Shown: positions 1 through 7,244 of the stretch, one piece after another
Position numbering within the stretch: position 1 is the first letter of the stretch
How the letters are laid out: each line of letters opens with the position of its first letter
NCBI GenBank assembly: GCA_017391435.1
Contig: JAFOYS010000340.1
Span: forward strand, 1-12,294
From: Alistipes sp.
Lineage (GTDB): Bacteria; Bacteroidota; Bacteroidia; Bacteroidales; Rikenellaceae
Direction of reading: 5' to 3'
DNA length: 12,294 nucleotides
Position numbers and translations under genes: made by a program
Notes under the pieces: generated by a model
Seen by the model: the letters and a program-made list of their open reading frames with translations, nothing else
What the model was told of the DNA's origin: nothing
Databases searched by the model: none

Positions 1-615
1 GGTGAGGGTGTCATCAAGATTGGTATGCAGTTTATGGCAGATGTTGTCCTTACTTGCGATCAATGTAACGGTAGACGATTTAAGCAGGAGATACTTGATA
101 TTAAGTACCGAGGCAAGGATATCTGCGATGTTTTGGATATGAGCATTGATCAAGCTATTGAGTTCTTCGGAGAGGATAGTAGCAATAGTACTTGTCGTCG
201 TATTGTTGAGAGGCTACAACCTCTTCAGCGCGTAGGATTGGGATATGTCAAGCTTGGACAGAGCTCATCAACACTCTCTGGAGGAGAGAGCCAGCGAGTA
301 AAACTCGCCTCGTTCCTTACAAAAGATAGCGCAAGTAAAAGTATCCTCTTTCTATTTGATGAACCTACAACGGGTCTTCACTTCCACGACATCAAACGAC
401 TACTCAAAGCCTTTGATGCTCTTGTAGAGAACGGACACACTGTTGTAATTGTAGAGCACAATATGGATGTAATCAAGTGTGCAGACCACATTATAGACCT
501 CGGACCTGAAGCGGGCGACCAGGGTGGAGAGATAGTCTTTGAGGGAAAACCATCGGAGATTATTGATTGTAAATCAAGTCATACCTCAGAGTATTTGAAG
601 CAACACATAAAATGA
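1..615 (+). CDS. uvrA: UvrA, excinuclease ABC subunit A (C-terminal part, 5' end outside window)
   Basis: UvrA is the damage-recognition ATPase of nucleotide excision repair; it acts as a dimer with UvrB in the cytoplasm. The reading frame is open from base 1, so the gene starts upstream; 204 residues are visible of a family length near 940. Seen here, counting from base 1: the second CxxC pair of the C-terminal zinc module (C19, C22) followed by the family-typical NGRRF; the segment ending GLGYVKLGQ; the ABC signature LSGGE (about 92-96); the Walker B end FDEPTTGLH (about 119-127); and the switch histidine in VEHN (about 153). The tail SSHTSEYLK matches the usual UvrA end. All motifs expected in this part are intact. 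The stop codon overlaps the next gene's ATG by 4 bp (ATGA), implying co-transcription and coupled translation. Identity as UvrA rather than another ABC protein is very secure from the zinc module and signature context. Confidence 0.97.
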   Translation, partial: GEGVIKIGMQFMADVVLTCDQCNGRRFKQEILDIKYRGKDICDVLDMSIDQAIEFFGEDSSNSTCRRIVERLQPLQRVGLGYVKLGQSSSTLSGGESQRVKLASFLTKDSASKSILFLFDEPTTGLHFHDIKRLLKAFDALVENGHTVVIVEHNMDVIKCADHIIDLGPEAGDQGGEIVFEGKPSEIIDCKSSHTSEYLKQHIK

Positions 616-1835
616 TAAAAGAGGAATTTTATACATACACTCTGCCCAACGGTATTAGAGGCATACACCGCAATATTCGCAGTGGTGCGGCTCGTTGCGC
701 CCTTATTATTGGTGCGGGTAGTCGCGATGAAAAGCCTGGTGAGTATGGTATAGCGCACTTTGCAGAACACGGTCTATTTAAGGGAACTGTTCGCCGCAAG
801 GCTTATCAGGTAAATTGCCGCCTTGAGAATCTCGGTGGAGAGCTAAATGCCTTTACAACAAAAGAAGATACTACAGTCCACGCAACGGTTTTGCGTAGCG
901 ACTTTAGCAAGGCTGCAGAGCTGATTTCCGACATAGTTTTTAACTCTACTTTTCCCGATAAAGAGTTAGACAAGGAGCGCGAAGTTATTGTCGATGAGAT
1001 AAATACATACAAAGATTCGCCAATGGATATGATCTACGACACCTTTGAGGATATGATCTTTGAGGGCTCGGAACTTGGACATAATATCTTAGGGCGAAAG
1101 TCTGATCTTATGCGACACAATAGCGCAGCCTTACACCGTTTTGTAGAGCGCACTCACACAACAGACCAGATGGTCTTTGCATCTATCGGTGCAATCTCAA
1201 ATAGCCGTATTGAGCAGATTGCAAATAGATACTTTGCCACAGAACCTGCTACAGTTAGGGGCTATACTCGTACAGCTGTGCAACCATACAATGCCTTTAC
1301 GCGCGAGATAACAAAGCACACACACCAAGCTCACTCAATAATTGGTAATCGCGCATATAACATAACTGAAGATAAGAGACTACCACTTTCGCTGTTAATC
1401 AACATCTTAGGTGGTCCTACGGCAAACTCTCGACTAAACATCTCAGTCAGAGAGCGTGAGGGTCTTTCGTACAATATTGAGGCCAACTACACCCCATATA
1501 CAGATACAGGTATGGCGCTGATATACTTCAGCTCTGACCACTGTAATGTTGATCTATGCCGTGAGATTATTGACTCTGAGATTCGCAAGCTACAGAGCAC
1601 AAAGCTCACATCTCGTCAGCTATCTATGGCAAAACGACAATATATTGCCCAGATGACCATCTCCACAGAGGGTAGTGAGAACTATATGCTCGGCATAGGT
1701 CGTAGCCTGCTTGTGCACGGAGAGGTCGATACACTTGATGAGGCATTTAAGAAGATAAACAGCGTTACTGCCGACCAAATTATTGAGGTGGCAAACGAAA
1801 TATTTGTAAACAACTCAACACTTATATACAGATGA
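612..1835 (+). CDS. M16 family zinc peptidase (insulinase/MPP-like, single 407-residue unit)
   Basis: This is a predicted zinc metallopeptidase of the M16 (pitrilysin/MPP) family. The inverted zinc motif HxxEH is present as HFAEH at residues 49-53, with the third ligand E129 spaced 76 residues from H53 as in mitochondrial MPP-beta, and the conserved E122 seven residues before it. The second half carries the inactive M16 domain, including LGGPTANSRLNISVRE and GLSYNIEANY (about residues 270-300), which in this family helps bind substrate. At 407 residues it matches the short M16B type that works as a dimer. No signal peptide is evident, so a cytoplasmic location is likely. The ATG at 612 overlaps the uvrA stop by 4 bp, and its own stop overlaps the methyltransferase start by 4 bp. 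Substrate unknown; a role in peptide turnover is inference. No inactive M16 partner is encoded beside it. Confidence 0.93.
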   Translation: MIKEEFYTYTLPNGIRGIHRNIRSGAARCALIIGAGSRDEKPGEYGIAHFAEHGLFKGTVRRKAYQVNCRLENLGGELNAFTTKEDTTVHATVLRSDFSKAAELISDIVFNSTFPDKELDKEREVIVDEINTYKDSPMDMIYDTFEDMIFEGSELGHNILGRKSDLMRHNSAALHRFVERTHTTDQMVFASIGAISNSRIEQIANRYFATEPATVRGYTRTAVQPYNAFTREITKHTHQAHSIIGNRAYNITEDKRLPLSLLINILGGPTANSRLNISVREREGLSYNIEANYTPYTDTGMALIYFSSDHCNVDLCREIIDSEIRKLQSTKLTSRQLSMAKRQYIAQMTISTEGSENYMLGIGRSLLVHGEVDTLDEAFKKINSVTADQIIEVANEIFVNNSTLIYR

Positions 1836-2467
1836 TAACTTTAGACCAATATATTGCTCAGCACACTACAGAGCAAGATGCGCTACTAGCAGAACTTGAG
1901 CATCAGACCCATTTAAGAGTACTAAATCCAAGAATGATATCAGGTCATATTCAGGGTAAACTGCTTGAGATGCTGGTAAGAATGATTCGCCCAAAGCGCA
2001 TACTTGAGATTGGTACATTTACAGGCTACTCAGCCCTCTGTATGGCTGCAGGTCTTGATAGTGATGGCGCTATTGACACTTGCGAGGTTGACGACGAGTT
2101 GGAGGATATGATACAGAGCTTCTTTGATAGATCAGAACACGGTAGCAAGATCCATCTACACATAGGCTCAGCATTGGATAGTGTTCCAGCGCTTGGTCAG
2201 GTCTATGACTTAGTCTTTGTTGATGGAGACAAGCGAGAGTACTCGGCATACTACAATATGCTCTTTGACCACAACTTAGTAAAAAGTGGCAGTTGGATAC
2301 TTGCGGACAATATCCTCTGGTATGGCAAGGTTGTAGAGGCTGTCGCCAAAGGGGATAAGCAGACCCAAGCTATCATTGAGTTCAACGATATGGTAATGGC
2401 AGACCCTCGAGTAGAGAATGTGATTCTCCCTATCCGAGACGGTATTAATATTATCCGTGTAAAGTAG
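1832..2467 (+). CDS. Class I SAM-dependent O-methyltransferase (caffeoyl-CoA/catechol OMT-like)
   Basis: This is a predicted S-adenosylmethionine-dependent, metal-dependent O-methyltransferase of 211 residues, the usual length for the bacterial Methyltransf_3 family. Visible motifs: the SAM-binding loop EIGTFTGYS (59-67); the acidic residue after strand 2 in CEVDDE (E85), expected to hold the ribose; the metal-site motif VDGDKREY (130-137, where relatives usually have DADK); and LADNILWYGKV (157-167), in which D159 and N160 should complete the divalent-metal site. The C-terminus LPIRDGINIIRVK is typical of the family. The first ATG, at 1832, lies in a 4-bp ATGA overlap with the M16 peptidase stop, so translation is probably coupled and no separate promoter is needed. 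The methyl acceptor is not predictable; catechol-like or CoA-thioester phenolics are substrates of relatives. The gene converges on fabD with only 10 bp between the stop codons. Confidence 0.93.
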   Translation: MITLDQYIAQHTTEQDALLAELEHQTHLRVLNPRMISGHIQGKLLEMLVRMIRPKRILEIGTFTGYSALCMAAGLDSDGAIDTCEVDDELEDMIQSFFDRSEHGSKIHLHIGSALDSVPALGQVYDLVFVDGDKREYSAYYNMLFDHNLVKSGSWILADNILWYGKVVEAVAKGDKQTQAIIEFNDMVMADPRVENVILPIRDGINIIRVK

Positions 2468-2495
2468 TGCAGCAACACTATATTGTGCTAACACT
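2466..2495. terminator. Weak interrupted inverted repeat between convergent genes
   Basis: The stems AGTG (2466-2469) and AGCA (2471-2474) are complementary to TGCT (2486-2489) and CACT (2492-2495), separated by an 11-base loop. The structure overlaps the stop codons of both the methyltransferase and fabD, the expected place for a shared bidirectional terminator. The stem is short and interrupted, and neither strand has a good U-tract, so this is a low-confidence call. Confidence 0.25.
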
Positions 2496-3356
2496 CAAAA
2501 CATCAACCTCTGCTGATATCTTTCGTATAAGGCCCTGAAGAACTGTTCCCGTTCCTACCTCTGTAAAGGATTGCACTCCGTCGGATGTCATTCTCTGAAC
2601 ACTCTGAGCCCAACGAACCGGTTGAGTAAGTTGTGCTATTAGATTACTCTTAATTATTTGAGGGTCAGTATGTGGCTGAGCATCAACATTCTGATAGATA
2701 GGGCAGCGAGGCGAACTAAACTCTGTCTGTGCTATAGCCTGAGCAAGAGAGGCTTCGGCCTCAGCCATAAGAGGCGAGTGAAATGCACCTCCAACAGCAA
2801 GAGGTAGACATCTGCGAGCACCAGCAGCTTTCAGCGCCTCAGATGCAGCAGACACTGCGTTCACCTCTCCGGAGATAACAACCTGACCTGGACAGTTGTA
2901 GTTTGCCGCTACAACAACACCCTCTGTCTGGGCGCATATGGTCTCAATAGTAGTGTTATCAAGATTAATCACAGCTGACATAGTGCCAGGATTACTCTCG
3001 GCAGCTCGCTGCATAGCTTGTGCTCGCTTTGAGACAAGCACAAGTGCATCCTCAAAGTTTAGTGCTCCGCAAGCAACAAGGGCTGAGAACTCACCTAACG
3101 AGTGGCCTGCAACAGCATCTGGCTCTATGTCTAACACAGTTGCAAGAATAGCAGAGTGAAGAAATACTGCCGGCTGCGTAACATCTGTTCTGCGTAGCTC
3201 TTCTGCCGTTCCTGAAAACATTATGTCAGTAATTCTAAAACCGAGAATATCATTTGCGCGCTCAAACATCGCTCTTGCCGTATCGCTCTTTTCGTACAAA
3301 TCCTTACCCATACCAACGCACTGCGCGCCCTGACCCGGGAATACATAAGCCTTCAT
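2478..3356 (-). CDS. fabD: Malonyl-CoA:ACP transacylase (FabD)
   Basis: FabD moves the malonyl group from CoA to acyl carrier protein, supplying elongation units for type II fatty-acid synthesis in the cytoplasm. From the ATG at 3356 the protein has 292 residues, slightly under the E. coli length of about 309. Seen: the N-terminal FPGQGAQ (6-12) that forms the oxyanion region, the nucleophile serine in GHSLGEFSA (S86), the malonyl-binding arginine in SKRAQAM (R111), and the catalytic histidine in GAFHSPLM (H193). The C-terminal EVGTGTVLQGLIRK is also typical. The frame can be extended two codons to a TTG at 3362, but the ATG gives MKAYVFPGQG, the usual family N-terminus. It lies 24 bp downstream of the phosphoesterase lipoprotein gene on the same strand, and no TAnnTTTG box is seen in the gap, so read-through from that gene is likely. 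No other fab genes are in view. Confidence 0.96.
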   Translation of the reverse strand: MKAYVFPGQGAQCVGMGKDLYEKSDTARAMFERANDILGFRITDIMFSGTAEELRRTDVTQPAVFLHSAILATVLDIEPDAVAGHSLGEFSALVACGALNFEDALVLVSKRAQAMQRAAESNPGTMSAVINLDNTTIETICAQTEGVVVAANYNCPGQVVISGEVNAVSAASEALKAAGARRCLPLAVGGAFHSPLMAEAEASLAQAIAQTEFSSPRCPIYQNVDAQPHTDPQIIKSNLIAQLTQPVRWAQSVQRMTSDGVQSFTEVGTGTVLQGLIRKISAEVDVLSVSTI

Positions 3357-3380
3357 AGTCAACCGTTTATATTGTTAATG

Positions 3381-5816
3381 CTATCTATTGTCAAGCAGCG
3401 TATACTCATAGTCATCCATAATCTTTGTCTGACTATATGTACGACCAAAACGATCAGTAGCCTCTACACGAATAGATGCATTCTTGTTCTTTAGTGTATA
3501 CTTATAGAGGTGGAAACAACTTGTAAAGTAGCTACCGCGAGAGCGATTCTTAACGCCCACAAGGTGGCCAATTGCCCACCAGTCCTGACTCGATTTTGTA
3601 GATGGTTTTGTCGGATTGTCAATGCCTGTGCCCTTTGTTGGAGTCTCCTTCTTGTAGGCAATTTTTGACATCTGGCCGCTGTAGACACCATCCTCGTAGA
3701 CCTTTATAGTCCAGCTATCATCTGCATTGAATACATTTGCAAGCAGCACCCCGTCGCCGTGTTGCTGAGCAAAGTACTCATACTTTCCGCCACTGCGGTG
3801 GTTACCACGATAGAGACGTATCTGGTAGTCTCGGTCATTCATACCCGTGTTTACACCCTGATAGTACCAGTTGTAGATTCTATTGCCGCGGATGTCATAG
3901 ACTCCGTAGCCATTTGGTGTGCCGTCGCCATTAGTGTTTGAGTGCCACCAAGCGCCACACACCGCACCGTGAACGTGCTCATAGACGCCAGAGGAGAGAG
4001 TCGGCTCATTGCGCGTATAGTGGGTATGTCCCGCCATAATATGAGCCTCATTGAAGGATGCAAGTAGAGCAATAACCTTCTGAACATTCTTCTTTGTTGA
4101 GTTTACAAGAGGAATATGTACACAGAGAATAACAAGTTTATCCTTTGGCACAAAACTCAAATCCTGCTTGAGCCACTCGTACTGCTCATCACTAAAACCA
4201 AGCGAGTAGTCTCCACCAGCATTGTTAGAGTTCCACAACATATCTCGCATACATACAATATGTGTGTCACTACGATTCCACGAGTGGTTTATCGGACCAA
4301 AGGTATCCTCAAAGAGTCGTTGTGCCTTGATGTTGTATGTAGACGAAGTCTCGTCTGGCTCTATAGGCTGCGAACCGTTGAAGTATAGGTAGTCGTGGTT
4401 ACCCATAGTCTGATAGATAGGAATGCCCGTATTTGATATTGACATATGGTCGCGCATATATGGCATTTGAGGGTTTGTATTGCTTGAGTCACTAGAGCTA
4501 ACAATATCACCAAGTGTAACACCATAGCAAGGAATACCCTTCTTCTCGGCAAGAGCCTTAATATGAGGCACAGACTCTTTTTGGAAGCGAGAACGGCCAG
4601 CGCTATTACTACACTGCGGATCGGCAAGGCAGAAGAGCGAGAATACCTCCTCCTTTGTGCCGCGTGTTAGGGTAAAGTTGTACTCAAAACGGTTTTTCTC
4701 GTACTTTATAAAGAAGTGCGGCTGTCCCTTATCATTAACCACGGTCTGGCAATCAGCCGGAAGAGAGTAGTATATATACCAAGCATCCTGATGAGGTGTT
4801 AGCGAGTATTTTCCAGACTGGTCGGTCTGCACAACGCTAAAACCATCTGAGATACTAACACCTACGGCAGGGCTACCATCGCTATACTTTACTACACCCT
4901 TAGCAATAGAGCCTGGCTCGTAGACCTCCTCCTTTTCAGGCAATCCAGCGCTACTCCAGAACTGGCCTGCGGCAAGATTATCCTTACTCTCAACTTGCTC
5001 AAAATCAGATTCTACAACCTTTAGAGAGTATACATCACCCGCTGCAAGAGAGGCGGTTATGGAGATACAGAATCTATACTGAGTTTTATCAGTATCAACA
5101 TCCACAATCAGCTTGTCTGCCTTAAAGTTTGTTGGAACAATCGCAGCCCAACCATCCTTTGTTGAGCCCTTAGTAGGCTTTGTATATACAAGGGTAACAC
5201 TCTTACTATCACCGCCACTAAGGCTGCTTGATGGGGTGAGGGTTGCCTTACCTGTAAGATTATTTACAGACGAGGTTACTGTAACCGCCTCAATAGCATT
5301 CTGTTGTGCAAGAGTGATATCAAATTTCAGAGCTGAAGCCACGCCAGAGACAGTAATAGTCTCGCCGCGCTTAGCAGAACCGAACATTGGTGCTCGAACA
5401 CCAATATTAGCATCCTTTGACGAGAGGTAGTTCTGCTCTGTAGGGATAGTATAGACAATCTTATTTCCGCTAATAGTAGTGCCCTCTGACGGATAAAGTG
5501 CGTAGATAACCTCACTATCACTTTCTAATTGTCCAGAGAACTTGGCATTTACGCTTCCCACACCCTGAGTGAGCGTATATTGAGCAATAGTGTTATAGTC
5601 TGTAAGGGCAATCTTATCCTCACTACTCCAATACATCTGCAGAACATTACCAGCTACAGCAGCAACACGAGTATAAGAGTTGTCAATCTTTACATTGACC
5701 TCACTAAGCGAGACACCCTGCTCAACATCTGGATTCTGAGGCTCCACGACCTCTGGTTCAGAGCAAGCCGTAAATAGTAGTGCAAATAGTGCAAATACCT
5801 TTGTCAAAGTTTTCAT
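3381..5816 (-). CDS. Lipoprotein with fimbrillin-like N-terminal domain fused to calcineurin-like phosphoesterase
   Basis: This 811-residue predicted lipoprotein has a short hydrophobic signal ending in the lipobox FTAC (acylated C18). The acidic SEPEVVEP after the cysteine fits surface export signals of Bacteroidota. Residues about 36-275 resemble the fimbrillin/Mfa-like fold: SYTR, W63 with DKIALTD, ALYPS (106-110), IPTEQ (124-128) and the ASALKFDIT strand (160-168). Residues about 302-385 form a beta-sandwich like the MetallophosN domain. The calcineurin-like core spans about 390-645: D399-P-Q401, GD (436-437), GNHD (472-475), H567 and GHTH (596-599). Residues about 646-811 match the C-terminal MetallophosC-type domain. 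The last three parts are a known Bacteroidota architecture; the fimbrillin-like addition is less usual. The first metal motif is DPQ rather than DxH. The substrate is unknown: a phosphodiester or phosphomonoester outside the cell. The gene has its own promoter-like box and precedes fabD. Confidence 0.88.
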   Translation of the reverse strand: MKTLTKVFALFALLFTACSEPEVVEPQNPDVEQGVSLSEVNVKIDNSYTRVAAVAGNVLQMYWSSEDKIALTDYNTIAQYTLTQGVGSVNAKFSGQLESDSEVIYALYPSEGTTISGNKIVYTIPTEQNYLSSKDANIGVRAPMFGSAKRGETITVSGVASALKFDITLAQQNAIEAVTVTSSVNNLTGKATLTPSSSLSGGDSKSVTLVYTKPTKGSTKDGWAAIVPTNFKADKLIVDVDTDKTQYRFCISITASLAAGDVYSLKVVESDFEQVESKDNLAAGQFWSSAGLPEKEEVYEPGSIAKGVVKYSDGSPAVGVSISDGFSVVQTDQSGKYSLTPHQDAWYIYYSLPADCQTVVNDKGQPHFFIKYEKNRFEYNFTLTRGTKEEVFSLFCLADPQCSNSAGRSRFQKESVPHIKALAEKKGIPCYGVTLGDIVSSSDSSNTNPQMPYMRDHMSISNTGIPIYQTMGNHDYLYFNGSQPIEPDETSSTYNIKAQRLFEDTFGPINHSWNRSDTHIVCMRDMLWNSNNAGGDYSLGFSDEQYEWLKQDLSFVPKDKLVILCVHIPLVNSTKKNVQKVIALLASFNEAHIMAGHTHYTRNEPTLSSGVYEHVHGAVCGAWWHSNTNGDGTPNGYGVYDIRGNRIYNWYYQGVNTGMNDRDYQIRLYRGNHRSGGKYEYFAQQHGDGVLLANVFNADDSWTIKVYEDGVYSGQMSKIAYKKETPTKGTGIDNPTKPSTKSSQDWWAIGHLVGVKNRSRGSYFTSCFHLYKYTLKNKNASIRVEATDRFGRTYSQTKIMDDYEYTLLDNR

Positions 5817-5841
5817 ACGATAGGTTTTTATGTTTAAAAGA

Positions 5842-5849
5842 CAAAGGTA
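5842..5849 (-). promoter_or_regulatory. Candidate -7 box (TACCTTTG) for the phosphoesterase lipoprotein gene
   Basis: Read on the minus strand, TACCTTTG matches the Bacteroidota housekeeping -7 consensus TAnnTTTG exactly. It ends 25 bases before the ATG at 5816, giving an expected leader of about 20 nucleotides. No TTTG stands at the -33 position (19-21 bp upstream), so the upstream element is weak or absent. The site lies in the 63-bp gap after the efflux channel gene and would give phosphoesterase-fabD a transcript independent of the efflux operon. Confidence 0.55.
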
Positions 5850-5879
5850 GTAAAAATTTTGAGATTTTACACTCTTACA

Positions 5880-7244
5880 CTAAACTTCTCCCCCTAAAGC
5901 TTTAAATAACTTAATATAGGCTATATACATACTTGCAACAAGGTTTGAGTACTGCATCTGGCTATCGTATAGTGTCCTTGATGCATCAATAACATCAAGA
6001 TATGAACTTAGACCGTTTCGATAAAGAGCAATAGAGAGTTCAGCTATTTTGCGATTAGAGACTATCAACTCTTTGTAACGCTCTGTTTGTGTGCGCACAG
6101 TCGCAATCTCAACAAGCGAACTCTCTACCTCCATAAGTGCAGTTACAAAACTCTGACGATAGTTATACAGAGCCTGATTGTACTGCTCTATAGCTGACTT
6201 CTCATTAGCTTTCAATGCTCCAAAACGATATAGAGGTTGGGCAAAGTCCAACAATGCACTCCAACTGATACTCTTAGATTTTAGAAAGTCCTTAACCTCA
6301 TCAGAGACAAGTCCCGCTTCGGCAGTAAGCGACAGCGTTGGTAGACGAGCAACTCTGGCTTGCTTTGCCTGCGCAGCAGCCTTTACAAGCAGAGCATAAG
6401 CAGATGCAATATCACTGCGACGAGAGAGCAAATCTGATGGCAGTCCTACAGGAATAGTAATTGTTGGATAATTATTTACAGCGTTTATATCAAGTGTTCT
6501 GTAAGCTGCAGTATCTATATCATTAGTACCTATAAGAGTTGCCAAATCTGCCATCGTCTGCCTTACTTGTCTCTCATAGCGAGGGATATCAGACTGAGCA
6601 GTATAGAGCAGGCTTAGCGCTTGCTGACGATGCATTCCGGTAGCCAATCCGCGACTAAAGAGCGAGTCTGTGAGTAGCGCCGTCTCGGCTCTTAATCGCG
6701 AACTTTCTATAGCAACCTGCAAATCGCGACGATACTGCAGCAGAGTGTAGTATAGGGTAGCCACCTGAGCAGCGACAGAGAGCCTCATTCCGCGATGCTG
6801 CCACTGTGCATACTCAATCTCTGCGCCCGCCTCCACTGTAGCGCTACGAAGCGATCCAAAGAGGGGTATCTCCCAGCTAACTGTCGGCTCAAATGCGTAG
6901 TACTGCGTAACCGTACTTCCACTTGCCGAGACAGCCACCTCTCGTCCTAGTCCAAATGATGGTAGATACTGCGACCTTAATGTTCTTAGCGACTGCTGTG
7001 CCTGCAAGACTTTAGATGCAGCAGTCTTAAGGTCGTTGTTTGATGCTAATGCCGTAGTAATCAATCTATTGAGAGTAGTATCTGCAAACTCCTCCCACCA
7101 TTGGTTCTTAAACTTCAGTGTATCTGTTTGAGGCAAATCTTGGTAGAGATAACTCTCAGGAATATCTACCGTTGGCGCCATTAGTCGTGGATTGCACGAG
7201 CAGAGCAGCAACATTAACAGTGAGTATACTATATATCTTTTCAT
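5880..7244 (-). CDS. RND efflux outer-membrane channel, TolC/OprM-type lipoprotein
   Basis: This is the predicted outer-membrane factor that forms the exit duct of the tripartite pump encoded with it. It has 454 residues, the usual length for the OprM/CusC (NodT) lipoprotein branch. The N-terminus MKRYIVYSLLMLLLCSC is a lipoprotein signal with C17 as the acylation site. Two homologous outer-membrane-efflux repeats follow: about 55-240, including LITTALASNNDLKTAA and LPSFGL, and about 260-450, including LLSRRSDIASAYALLVKAAAQ and LPTLSLTAEAGL. Long heptad-like helices lie between strands, and the end has the family-typical GLSSYLDVIDASRTLYDSQ. The first ATG shares a 4-bp ATGA overlap with the pump gene stop, so it is the last gene of the efflux operon. 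It is complete and shows no lesion. The exact substrate class cannot be told from this component. Confidence 0.95.
   Translation of the reverse strand: MKRYIVYSLLMLLLCSCNPRLMAPTVDIPESYLYQDLPQTDTLKFKNQWWEEFADTTLNRLITTALASNNDLKTAASKVLQAQQSLRTLRSQYLPSFGLGREVAVSASGSTVTQYYAFEPTVSWEIPLFGSLRSATVEAGAEIEYAQWQHRGMRLSVAAQVATLYYTLLQYRRDLQVAIESSRLRAETALLTDSLFSRGLATGMHRQQALSLLYTAQSDIPRYERQVRQTMADLATLIGTNDIDTAAYRTLDINAVNNYPTITIPVGLPSDLLSRRSDIASAYALLVKAAAQAKQARVARLPTLSLTAEAGLVSDEVKDFLKSKSISWSALLDFAQPLYRFGALKANEKSAIEQYNQALYNYRQSFVTALMEVESSLVEIATVRTQTERYKELIVSNRKIAELSIALYRNGLSSYLDVIDASRTLYDSQMQYSNLVASMYIAYIKLFKALGGEV

Noticed and set aside
3357..3362. TTG at 3362 as the fabD start, giving two extra residues
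   Set aside because: The ATG two codons later yields the standard FabD N-terminus MKAYVFPGQG; a TTG start has no supporting ribosome site.
3737..5777. Several plus-strand open frames of 60-105 codons opposite the phosphoesterase gene, and similar ones opposite the efflux genes
   Set aside because: They are antisense to well-supported genes, have low-complexity or unnatural compositions and show no recognisable motif; they are shadow frames.
5850..5880. AT-rich hairpin possibility (GTAAAA and TTTTAC arms on the minus strand) after the efflux channel gene, as a terminator of the efflux operon
   Set aside because: The stem is only six A/T-rich pairs with a 9-base loop and has no G/C core, so it is not convincing as an intrinsic terminator.
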